NCBI GenBank assembly: GCA_963707125.1
Contig: CAVPOU010000015.1
Span: forward strand, 124,001 to 188,000
Source of the DNA: CAVPDE01 sp963707125
GTDB lineage: Bacteria; Desulfobacterota; DSM-4660; Desulfatiglandales; HGW-15
Direction: 5' to 3'
DNA length: 64,000 nucleotides
The notes beneath the pieces are model-generated. The model ran no database searches and was not told where the DNA came from. It saw only the letters and a program-made list of their open reading frames with translations. Shown piece by piece: positions 9,421 to 16,875 of this stretch (position 1 is the stretch's first letter; every line of letters begins with the position of its first letter). The position numbers and the translations under genes were made by a program.

Positions 9421-10271
9421 TACAACCTGAAGCGGGAGACGGCCCCTTGCGCCACGGCATAGTCCGGGCTTTTCTTAAACAGCACTCCCAGGTACGGGAC
9501 CTCTCCCTTGACCAGGTCTTTGATCTTGAAATCCGGATCCGCCCGCAGAGCCCTGATCCAGTTGATGAGTTCCCGGGTGGCCGGCTTTTTCTCGATCCCC
9601 CGGATCTCTCTCAAGCGATAGAAGGCTTTAACGGTATTCTCCAACAGATCCCGGCTGAGGTCAGGAAAATGAACAACGAGGATGCTCCTCATCATGTCGA
9701 GATCCGGGAATGCAATGTGATGGAAATTGCAGCGGCCGACGAAAGGATCGGAAAGATCCTTCTTGGCATTGGAGGTGATGATGATCACCGGCCTGTTCTT
9801 TGCCCGGATCGTTTTGTCAACCTCAATAATATCAAAGGACATCTGGTCGAGCACGTCCAGCATGTCATCCTGAAAATCTGTATCTGCCTTGTCGATTTCA
9901 TCGATGAGAAGAACCACCCGCGCATCGGCAACAAAGGCCTGCCCGATCTTGCCCATCCGGATGTATTCCTCGATATTGCTCACATCCCTCTTAGAATCTC
10001 CGAACCGGCTGTCATTAAGCCGTGTCAGGGTGTCATACTGGTACAGGGCGTCAATCAGTTTCATGCTCGATTTCACATTCAGGATGATCAGGGGCATGTT
10101 CATGTCCTCGGCGATCGCATGCGCCAGCATGGTCTTTCCCGTGCCCGGCTCGCCTTTCAGCAGAAGGGGCATCTCCAGGGCCATGGAGATATTCACGATC
10201 TTCGCCAGTTCCTCATCCAGCACATATTGGGAAGCTCCGGTAAACTTGGTCTGCGAATTATCAGCGTGCAT
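9420..10271 (-). CDS. MoxR family AAA+ ATPase
   Basis: 283 residues. MoxR AAA+ proteins are ATP-driven chaperones for maturation of enzyme complexes. Visible motifs: Walker A LLKGEPGTGKTMLAHA (about residues 35-50), Walker B VVLLIDEIDKAD, sensor 1 PVIIITSNAKKDLSDP, and an arginine-finger region GRCNFHHIAFPD. The C-terminal lid includes REIRGIEKKPATRELINW, typical of the family. It lies upstream of the VWA gene and is the expected partner. Translation starts MHADNSQTKF, with an AGGAGTGAGG ribosome site. Confidence 0.9.
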   Translation of the reverse strand: MHADNSQTKFTGASQYVLDEELAKIVNISMALEMPLLLKGEPGTGKTMLAHAIAEDMNMPLIILNVKSSMKLIDALYQYDTLTRLNDSRFGDSKRDVSNIEEYIRMGKIGQAFVADARVVLLIDEIDKADTDFQDDMLDVLDQMSFDIIEVDKTIRAKNRPVIIITSNAKKDLSDPFVGRCNFHHIAFPDLDMMRSILVVHFPDLSRDLLENTVKAFYRLREIRGIEKKPATRELINWIRALRADPDFKIKDLVKGEVPYLGVLFKKSPDYAVAQGAVSRFRL

Positions 10272-10426
10272 TTCCTCACTCCTTCATATAAGATGCTTCT
10301 CCCTTAAGGAAGAATTCACGTCTCAGCACACAGGCTTCTAAAATAATCACAAGTTTTTAAATATACAAGTCCTGAGAGGATCTGTCAAACGTCCATTTCT
10401 GGAGTCCATTTCTGGAGGGAATTTTC

Positions 10427-11011
10427 ATGCCGCTCGCCTTTGAATCTCTGAATCGAGGGATGATTGCTTTTGGTTTCTTCAACATCGATACCGATCTCCT
10501 CCTTTTGCAGCAGTATTTCCTTTTCGCGGACGATTTCTGCGGGCATCTTATCCGGATAGCCGAAGGCAAAACGGAAGAAACCTGCGAAACCGCATGGAAG
10601 GTGTATTCCATTGACAGCCCGAAGGCCGTCGGAGATCTCATGGCCGCCATTCACAGCATCCAATACACCGGCTTCATCGGAGAGGTATACAAACGGTTTC
10701 CCTTTCCAAAAAGAGAAGCGGAGTTCAAGCAAAAGCCGGAAGGCTTCCAAAACCGGCCGTGGATGATCTCTTTGCTGGAAAGATGGGCGGTGAGTAAAAC
10801 AGTTCCGATCCGCGTCGAGAAAGGAAATGAAACCGTTTCGATCGGCGAATACCTTTTCACAAAAGCGGTATTTCACCAGCTCATCCAATACGTTTGGGTG
10901 GGAGGCTACCCCCGGTGGAAAGACGACATCCGGCCGAATTACGTGATGGGAATGAAGAACAATCTGGAACTGGCTACCGGGTGGTTGATGCGGGGACTGG
11001 TTCTCCAGTGA
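10427..11011 (+). CDS. Conserved hypothetical protein
   Basis: 194 residues, no domain I can name. It begins PLAFESLNRGMIAFGFFNIDTD. It is rich in aromatic residues and acidic/basic pairs and has no signal peptide or membrane segment. The start is well supported by GGAGGG seven bases upstream; the 12-base word ccatttctggag is repeated twice around this site. It is a single plus-strand gene between two minus-strand units. It looks like a genuine gene on length, ribosome site and codon character, but no function can be inferred. Confidence 0.7.
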   Translation: MPLAFESLNRGMIAFGFFNIDTDLLLLQQYFLFADDFCGHLIRIAEGKTEETCETAWKVYSIDSPKAVGDLMAAIHSIQYTGFIGEVYKRFPFPKREAEFKQKPEGFQNRPWMISLLERWAVSKTVPIRVEKGNETVSIGEYLFTKAVFHQLIQYVWVGGYPRWKDDIRPNYVMGMKNNLELATGWLMRGLVLQ

Positions 11012-11075
11012 TGGAGTCAGAAGTTCATCCTGCAACTTCTTTGAGGCTTGCGGAAGAGTTCAAAACCGAACCGCA

Positions 11076-11219
11076 GAATATTGAATATCGAATGACGAAC
11101 GTCGAAGGAAAAAATCGAAGCATTAAATTGATGATCATTTAGGAGCTTTTTTTCGACTTTTTACGAAGCCGTCAAACTTCGTTATTCGAAATTCAGCGTT
11201 CGATATTCGATATTCTATT
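11076..11219. repeat. Paired heptad arrays with GAA and TTC cores
   Basis: At 11076-11110 five 7-base units begin with gaa (gaatatt, gaatatc and so on). At 11178-11219 six units begin with ttc (ttcgtta, ttcgata twice, and so on). The second array is roughly the reverse complement of the first, so the 144-base segment could fold back on itself. It lies between two convergent genes and may act as a terminator region, but no classical hairpin plus T-tract is present. Confidence 0.75.
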
Positions 11220-11274
11220 CATAGCGACCTGCTAACATCGGGATTTGGTTGAAGCCCAAGGCCTGCATGGAGGT

Positions 11275-11916
11275 TCACCACCCAAAGATCTTTAGCACCT
11301 CCGCGCTCAGGGGCCTCTGGAGCCAGCGTTTTTGTTTGTCTGTGAGCGGGCCGACCCGTTTCTCAATCCACTCGATATCGCCTGTGAGCAGAGCAAGTTT
11401 CTCAGGGCCTGTCAGATCGTATTCCTCTAGAGCATCGGCCCAGCGATGGAGCAACTTGTAAACAAACTCAGTGTCCGCAGCGGCGCGCTCCAGGACTCGC
11501 AGGATCTCCTCTTTGTGCACCAGGGCCTGCTGCTCCGGCATCAGCGCGTCCGCATGGCTAACGGCTGTGTTGACCGCCTTGAGAAGTTGATCCGGTGTGA
11601 ACGGTTTTTCAATGTATTCGGCAGCCCCGAGTTTCATGGCCTGCATCGCCGTTTGAACATTGGCATACCCTGTGAGGATGATGACGGGCAGCGACGGCTT
11701 GGCCTTCTTGATGTCCCTCAGGATGAGCATGCCTCCCATGTCTGGCATTCGAACATCGGTCAAAACAATGTCATAACTTTTGCTCAGAGCCCACTCCAGC
11801 CCCTGCCGGCCGCTCAGCGTGGTCTCCACCTCATAATCCCCATGGCTCAGGATTTTGTTGACACTGTTGAGCACAATCTGCTCATCATCAATGATCAGGA
11901 CCTTTTTCTTTGTCAT
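11275..11916 (-). CDS. Response regulator with LigA/NHLP-like helical C-terminal domain
   Basis: 213 residues. Residues 1-120 are a receiver domain (LIIDDEQIV acidic pair, phospho-acceptor Asp54 in VLTDVRMPD, then IILTGYA and EKPFTP). Residues about 132-213 are not a known DNA-binding domain. The segment EFVYKLLHRWADALEEYDLTG followed by EKLALLTGDIEWI recalls the small helical fold shared by LigA-like proteins and Os1348-type NHLP leader peptides; this is a resemblance by eye only. It is the last gene of the hydrogenase operon, about 100 bases after the kinase gene. A paralogue of identical length lies at 27887-28528 and aligns without gaps, about two-thirds identical. Confidence 0.85.
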   Translation of the reverse strand: MTKKKVLIIDDEQIVLNSVNKILSHGDYEVETTLSGRQGLEWALSKSYDIVLTDVRMPDMGGMLILRDIKKAKPSLPVIILTGYANVQTAMQAMKLGAAEYIEKPFTPDQLLKAVNTAVSHADALMPEQQALVHKEEILRVLERAAADTEFVYKLLHRWADALEEYDLTGPEKLALLTGDIEWIEKRVGPLTDKQKRWLQRPLSAEVLKIFGW

Positions 11917-12017
11917 AGCTTTCTTCCCTTGTGGGTCTCAACCCCCTGAGACACCCCTTCTCCCACAGGCCGAGAAGAAGGAGGGGATACCGGCAGAGTG
12001 AATCGGAACTTCATCCA

Positions 12018-13901
12018 CTAAACTGTCGGCAGGAGGCAGGTCAACGTGGTTCCTTCGCCCACCTTGCTCTTGACGGATATGGAACCTCCGAGGAAGTCCA
12101 GGATTTCCTTCACAATGGCAAGCCCCAGCCCCGTTCCTTCCTCTGACAGGGCCTTTGCATTCTCCGCCCTGAAGAATTCGGTAAACAGCCGAGGGATGTC
12201 TTCTTCGGGTATTCCGATGCCCGTGTCAGAGACCTCAAAACGAACCAGGTGCTCTCTCTCCCGGGCCAGGGCAACACGGACCTTCCCTCCTGAAGGGGTA
12301 TACTTCATCGCATTGGAGATGAGATTGCCGAAAAGCTCATCCAGAAGTTTCTCGTCAGCCATCAGCTCCGGGACGGATTCTTCAATGACAAAGTCGACCG
12401 TTACTCCCTTCTCCGAAGCGGAACTCTCATAGAGATCTCTGAGCGCCCTCAGGATCTTTGCGCCATCCACCGGATGGATGATGGCTCTGTCCGCGTGCTG
12501 GCGCTTGATGCCGAGCTTCAGAAGGTCATTCACCATGGCCCCCAGCATTTCCAATCGCTTTTCGCATCGAAGGATCGCGTCTTGCTGCTGCTCGCTCACA
12601 GGCCCGAGATACCCTTTTCTGAGCACCTTCATCAGGCTGTAGATGGCACCAAAGGGGGAACGGAGCTGGTGGGCCGCTTTTTGAAGGAACCAGGTTTTGT
12701 TGATTTCACCCCTCAGCGTCTCAATGGCCAAGGCGGTCAGATCGCTCAGGAGGGAAAAAAACTTGATGTCGTTCTCGCTGAAGTTATAGGAGATCTCACT
12801 GTACATACAGAACACTCCGAGAGGCATCTTCTCGACCCTGAGAGGCAGACAGACCATGGAGGCAATCCCTTCCTTCCGGATGTCTTCGGGGTATTGGAAG
12901 TAGTCCTCTTCGTCAATTCGCCCCATCGCCACAAAAGAGCCCTCGATAATTCGCCGGTTGATGGGACTCTTCTCAATGTCAATGACTCCCTTGGCGAGGT
13001 AGTTTTCGCTCAAGCCGTAGGTGGATGAGAAGATGAGCTTTCTCCGTGTCTCGTCCAGCAGCTTGATGGACGCCCCTTTGACGCCCATGATGTTGGCCAC
13101 GCTCCGGGTGGCCAAGTCCAGAAGTTCTTGAAGTTCCGAGCACAGACCCATGCGCTTCACGACCTCATAGAGGGCGGTCAGCTTGGCGTTGCTGACATCG
13201 AGCTCTTTGGAGACCTTGAGGATGTCCTGTCCCTTTGTCCACAGGCTTTTCCGGATCGTTGTAATGAGGAAGGCGGTGATCAAAACAGCGGCTCCGAAAA
13301 AAGCGAACAGGAGCATAATTTCTTTCATGCTTTGCTGGGCGAGCAGAAGGTGGGGAAACAAAATGCTCTGAAGAAGGATAGGCTGCAGCGGCAAGATCTT
13401 GGCTCCTACAAGGCCCACAAGGGCTGCGGCGGCGAGAAGGGAACTGAAGCTGTACAAATAACAGGCCAGGGGAGGGAGCAAAAGACCTGCGATGATGATG
13501 TGGAAGATGACAAACATGAGGAGGGGGCTGTAAATGCCCCCTGTGAAGTAGATCATCGCATAAAGTGCCAGGAGGTCCAGGGAAATCTGGATGTGGGCAA
13601 AGTTGGTGAAGGGCCGGACTTCCTGCCCTTTGGAAACATCCAGTCGCCGGCAAGCGGAGCGGAAAATCAGGTTGTAGATGAAAATGCTGAGAGCAATGAG
13701 GGTGATAGGGAGAACAGGGAATTTCGGTTCCAGGAGATGCAGACCCCAAGCTCCTGCCGCTGCTCCGCCAACCGCGAACCAGCGAACTCGGATGAACCAG
13801 TGGACCCTTTCTATGAGTTCCTTTCGGAAAAACAGCTGCTGCTTGACTAACTCATATCCGGGCTCCTGGAAAGGGTCTTTTCCCTTTTCGGGAAGAGTCA
13901 T
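12018..13901 (-). CDS. Membrane sensor histidine kinase with GAF domain
   Basis: 627 residues. About six transmembrane segments span roughly residues 45-215. A GAF domain follows (about 245-390: ELLDLATRSVANIMGVKGASI). Then come the HisKA phospho-acceptor region (AAHQLRSPFGAIYSLM, His in the H-box) and a HATPase_c domain (N-box LFGNLISNAMKYTP, G boxes VSDTGIGIP and GTGLGLAI). It would sense a signal at the membrane or through GAF and phosphorylate one of the two adjacent receiver proteins. It is four bases downstream of the 137-residue receiver gene, inside the hydrogenase operon. The ligand is unknown; hydrogen or redox state is a guess from context. Confidence 0.9.
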   Translation of the reverse strand: MTLPEKGKDPFQEPGYELVKQQLFFRKELIERVHWFIRVRWFAVGGAAAGAWGLHLLEPKFPVLPITLIALSIFIYNLIFRSACRRLDVSKGQEVRPFTNFAHIQISLDLLALYAMIYFTGGIYSPLLMFVIFHIIIAGLLLPPLACYLYSFSSLLAAAALVGLVGAKILPLQPILLQSILFPHLLLAQQSMKEIMLLFAFFGAAVLITAFLITTIRKSLWTKGQDILKVSKELDVSNAKLTALYEVVKRMGLCSELQELLDLATRSVANIMGVKGASIKLLDETRRKLIFSSTYGLSENYLAKGVIDIEKSPINRRIIEGSFVAMGRIDEEDYFQYPEDIRKEGIASMVCLPLRVEKMPLGVFCMYSEISYNFSENDIKFFSLLSDLTALAIETLRGEINKTWFLQKAAHQLRSPFGAIYSLMKVLRKGYLGPVSEQQQDAILRCEKRLEMLGAMVNDLLKLGIKRQHADRAIIHPVDGAKILRALRDLYESSASEKGVTVDFVIEESVPELMADEKLLDELFGNLISNAMKYTPSGGKVRVALAREREHLVRFEVSDTGIGIPEEDIPRLFTEFFRAENAKALSEEGTGLGLAIVKEILDFLGGSISVKSKVGEGTTLTCLLPTV

Positions 13902-13904
13902 ATC

Positions 13905-14318
13905 TCATCCTTTCGATGTCTCCTCCAGAACCCCTTCGATCACTGAGAGCAATTCCTCCGGGTCAATCGGCTTTTCGAGGAACTGGGTGACAGGCCAGTT
14001 CTCCCCCATAATGTGCTGGAACTTCTCCGGACCCGTTTCCGCCATCTTCTTGGTAAAACCCGTCACCATGATAATCGGAATTTCCTTGTAGGCCGGATTG
14101 TTTCTGAGCTTGTAGGCCAAGCTGAATCCTTCTGTGTCCGTGGCCATCATCACGTCAAGGAGGATGAGTTCCGGTGCTTTTTCCTGGATCTTCTGAAAGC
14201 CCTCCTTTCCGTTGTAAGCGGTCCGGACGCCGTACTTTCTGCTTTCCAGGACAATGCGAATGGACTCTACAAGGTCCCGGTCATCATCGATGATAAGGAT
14301 ATCTGCTCCTTTCGCCAT
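13905..14318 (-). CDS. Single-domain response regulator (receiver only)
   Basis: 137 residues, entirely a CheY-like receiver: acidic patch IIDDDRD, phospho-acceptor Asp in LILLDVMMATD, Thr in IIMVTGFT and Lys in LEKPIDP. There is no output domain, so it acts by phosphotransfer or protein contact, probably with the kinase encoded four bases downstream. An insertion (KKMAETGPEKFQHIMGENWP) sits between strands 4 and 5. The start has an AAGGAG ribosome site. It is 12 bases downstream of the hydrogenase maturation protease gene, so it belongs to the same transcript. Confidence 0.88.
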   Translation of the reverse strand: MAKGADILIIDDDRDLVESIRIVLESRKYGVRTAYNGKEGFQKIQEKAPELILLDVMMATDTEGFSLAYKLRNNPAYKEIPIIMVTGFTKKMAETGPEKFQHIMGENWPVTQFLEKPIDPEELLSVIEGVLEETSKG

Positions 14319-14330
14319 TTCTCTCTCCTT

Positions 14331-14852
14331 CTACCTTGACCCACCCGCTACATCATTGATGGATCCCTGCCCTTTGTCAATGAATTCTCTCAAACAGAAC
14401 TGCACAATTTCCGAGCTTGCCCTCTCGGCCTTTTCTTGAGCTTCGAGGGACAAGCCCTCTCCAAACCCGAAATCATCCCCCTGAACAGAGACCAACCACA
14501 TCGTGGGAGACCGCTGATAGAGGGACTCCAGAAGACCCGCGAGCATGGAAGGCTTGAGGTGGTGCATGCCACAGGGAGAAACCTGCTGCTCCGGTTGAAC
14601 CCTGGTCCAAAGCAAGCCACGCTCCAAGGGCTTCACTGTCGCGTCCACAAGGATAACAACCTCCGCACCCTGGAGTTCCTCGGCGAGCACAGGATCAAGC
14701 TGGTGAAGCGAGCGCAAGGCGATCCCCGTTTCTCTTCCGAGGTCACGAGAGAGCTGTTCCACGACGTATGGCCCGATTCCGTCGTCCCTTCGGTGGGGAT
14801 TTCCATAGCCGATGATCCAGGTGGAAAAAAATTCAGACTTTTCTGCCGACAC
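14331..14852 (-). CDS. Hydrogenase maturation protease (HoxW/HyaD/HycI family)
   Basis: 173 residues. These endopeptidases remove the C-terminal tail of the [NiFe] large subunit after metal insertion. The family signature GYGNPHRRDDGIG is at residues about 15-27, followed by ILVDATV and GMHHLKPS; the acidic and histidine residues in these segments bind nickel in homologues. The start codon is GTG. The gene follows its substrate, the large-subunit gene, by three bases. The last 25 residues are unlike those of short HyaD proteins. Confidence 0.9.
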   Translation of the reverse strand: MSAEKSEFFSTWIIGYGNPHRRDDGIGPYVVEQLSRDLGRETGIALRSLHQLDPVLAEELQGAEVVILVDATVKPLERGLLWTRVQPEQQVSPCGMHHLKPSMLAGLLESLYQRSPTMWLVSVQGDDFGFGEGLSLEAQEKAERASSEIVQFCLREFIDKGQGSINDVAGGSR

Positions 14853-14855
14853 GAA

Positions 14856-16286
14856 TCAGTCCCTCTTGAGTTCCATCACAAGCTGTTGATCCGGATCAAA
14901 GATCTGAACGAGCAGCGGCATCTGACCCAGGGCATGGGTTGAACAGGAGAGACACGGATCGTAGCAGCGAATCGCTCCTTCCACTCGATTCAGAAAACCT
15001 TCTCTCACTTCTCCCCTGTGGATGTACTCCTTGGCCACGAGTTCCACAGAGCGGTTCATGGCGATATTGTTGTGGCCTGTGGCCACAATGAGGTTTACCT
15101 TGCGAATGGCGCCGTGCGTGTCGACCTGGTAATGGTGGACCAGGGTCCCTCTCGGTGCCTCAATGACGCCCACCCCCTCTTCCCTGGCCGGGTTGGCAGT
15201 GATTCGGATTTCATTTCCGCAGATTCTGGCATCTCTCAAAAGGGCTTGAGCCCGTTCCAGACAGTTCAAGAGTTCGATCATGCGGGTGTAGTGGTACATC
15301 AAGGTGCTCCCCTCAAGCCCTGCCCGAGCCAGGCTTCGGTAGGCTCTCAAGGCCTGATGCGCTTTCGGCGTGCTCATCGCGTCGGCGGCATTCAGCCTGC
15401 CCAGCGGCCCCACGCGATAACAGCCTTCCGGATACCCTTGCGGCTTGAAAAAGGGGAATTTCAGGTAAGACCAAGGCTCCACGTGCTCGGCAATGAAATC
15501 CAGATACTGGCTGGGATCGAATTCGGCAAGCACTTTGCGGCCCGGACCCACGACTCTGAACTTCCCTTCATACATGTTCGGGCAGCCCTTCTCATCCACC
15601 AATCCTGCGTAGTTGGACGGATATGTGGCGAACCTTCTTACCTCCTCCAGGTTCTTCTCCACCCAGTCCTTGATGAAGTCGAGCCCGATCTGAGCGGTCT
15701 CAAACGCTTCATCGAAACCGGTGAGCAGGCTGTCTCGATCCTCCTTGGCCAGGGGATTCATGACGCCTCCAGGCACGGCAAAAGCAGGATGAATTTTTTT
15801 CCCTCCCAGTGCCTTGATGATGTCCTGGCCGAACTTTCGGAGCCGGATCCCTTTCTTGGCCAAATCCGGAAATGCGCCGATCACGCCGATCACATTCCGC
15901 TTCGCAGGATCAGAGTCCCAGCCCAGCAAGAGATCCGGACTCGCCAGGTAAAAGAAATGGAGGGCGTGGGACTGGATAAATTGGCCCATATGCTCCAGTT
16001 CACGAAGGAGCTTGGCGGTTTCTGGAATCTCTACCCCCAGGATCGCGTCGCACGCCTTGGCAGAGGCCAACTGGTGACTCACAGGACAAATGCCGCAGAT
16101 GCGCTGGGTGATCACCGGCATTTCTTCAAAGGGTCTTCCCTCACAGAAACGCTCGTATCCCCTGAACTGGGTCACATGGAATTGCGCACCTTCCACCTCG
16201 CCGCTCGCGTCCAGATGAATGACAACCTTACCGTGACCTTCAACCCGGCTCACGGGATTTATGGTGATTTTTCTTGGTTCAGCCAT
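14856..16286 (-). CDS. [NiFe] hydrogenase large (catalytic) subunit, bidirectional HoxH type
   Basis: 476 residues, holding the NiFe(CN)2CO site. The N-terminal L1 motif is RICGICPVSH (Cys64, Cys67) and the C-terminal L2 motif is DPCLSCSTH (Cys445, Cys448, His451). It is followed by a 25-residue tail starting ALGQMPL, the expected substrate of the protease encoded next. The L1/L2 style and soluble context match group 3 cytoplasmic enzymes. I choose the ATG at 16286 rather than the in-frame GTG at 16292, because AAGGAG lies eight bases before it. It follows the small subunit by 12 bases. Confidence 0.95.
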   Translation of the reverse strand: MAEPRKITINPVSRVEGHGKVVIHLDASGEVEGAQFHVTQFRGYERFCEGRPFEEMPVITQRICGICPVSHQLASAKACDAILGVEIPETAKLLRELEHMGQFIQSHALHFFYLASPDLLLGWDSDPAKRNVIGVIGAFPDLAKKGIRLRKFGQDIIKALGGKKIHPAFAVPGGVMNPLAKEDRDSLLTGFDEAFETAQIGLDFIKDWVEKNLEEVRRFATYPSNYAGLVDEKGCPNMYEGKFRVVGPGRKVLAEFDPSQYLDFIAEHVEPWSYLKFPFFKPQGYPEGCYRVGPLGRLNAADAMSTPKAHQALRAYRSLARAGLEGSTLMYHYTRMIELLNCLERAQALLRDARICGNEIRITANPAREEGVGVIEAPRGTLVHHYQVDTHGAIRKVNLIVATGHNNIAMNRSVELVAKEYIHRGEVREGFLNRVEGAIRCYDPCLSCSTHALGQMPLLVQIFDPDQQLVMELKRD

Positions 16287-16298
16287 ATCCACATCTCC

Positions 16299-16841
16299 TT
16301 AATCGAAGTGCATCATCTCGTTCGGAAGAATGGGTGTTCTCCCCTGAAGGATGGACACAAGGCTGTACGCCAGCACCTCCGGGGAGGGCGGGCAGCCCGG
16401 CACATACACATCCACCGGAACCACCTGGTTCACTGGGAGAACCTTGTCGAGGAGAGGTGGAAGTTCTTCGTGAATCGGGATCACCCCATTCACTGTGCTT
16501 TCCGTCTCCACATAGCCTCTCCGCAAAACCTCGGTCTTGGGAATCCAGTTGCGCAACGTGTTGACGCCTCCGAACACCGCACAGTCCCCCCAAGCCACCA
16601 GAACCTTGCAGTGCTTTCTGAGCTTTTGGGCTAACTCCAGATGTTCCTCATTCCCAATGCCTCCCTCAATGATGCCCACGTCCAGCTCCGGGAAAGCGTA
16701 ATCCTTGAAATCGGTGATTGGGCTGAAGGTGAGTTCCACTTTCGACAGGATGCTCACCAAGTCTTCATCCAAATCCAAAAAGGACATGTGACACCCTGAA
16801 CACCCTTCGAACCAAACGGTTGCTACTTTTGGTATTCCCAT
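16299..16841 (-). CDS. [NiFe] hydrogenase small subunit, HoxY type
   Basis: 180 residues, short as in soluble group 3 enzymes: it lacks a Tat signal and the C-terminal cluster domain of periplasmic small subunits. Proximal-cluster cysteines are visible in FEGCSGCHMSF (Cys14, Cys17), AWGDCAVFGG and VPGCPPSPE, enough for one [4Fe-4S] cluster next to the NiFe site. A strong GGAGGAG ribosome site precedes the ATG. It passes electrons between the large subunit and the NuoG-like subunit encoded just upstream. Confidence 0.95.
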   Translation of the reverse strand: MGIPKVATVWFEGCSGCHMSFLDLDEDLVSILSKVELTFSPITDFKDYAFPELDVGIIEGGIGNEEHLELAQKLRKHCKVLVAWGDCAVFGGVNTLRNWIPKTEVLRRGYVETESTVNGVIPIHEELPPLLDKVLPVNQVVPVDVYVPGCPPSPEVLAYSLVSILQGRTPILPNEMMHFD

Positions 16842-16875
16842 TGATTCTCCTCCGGTTTCAGCTGCTGAAAAGCGT

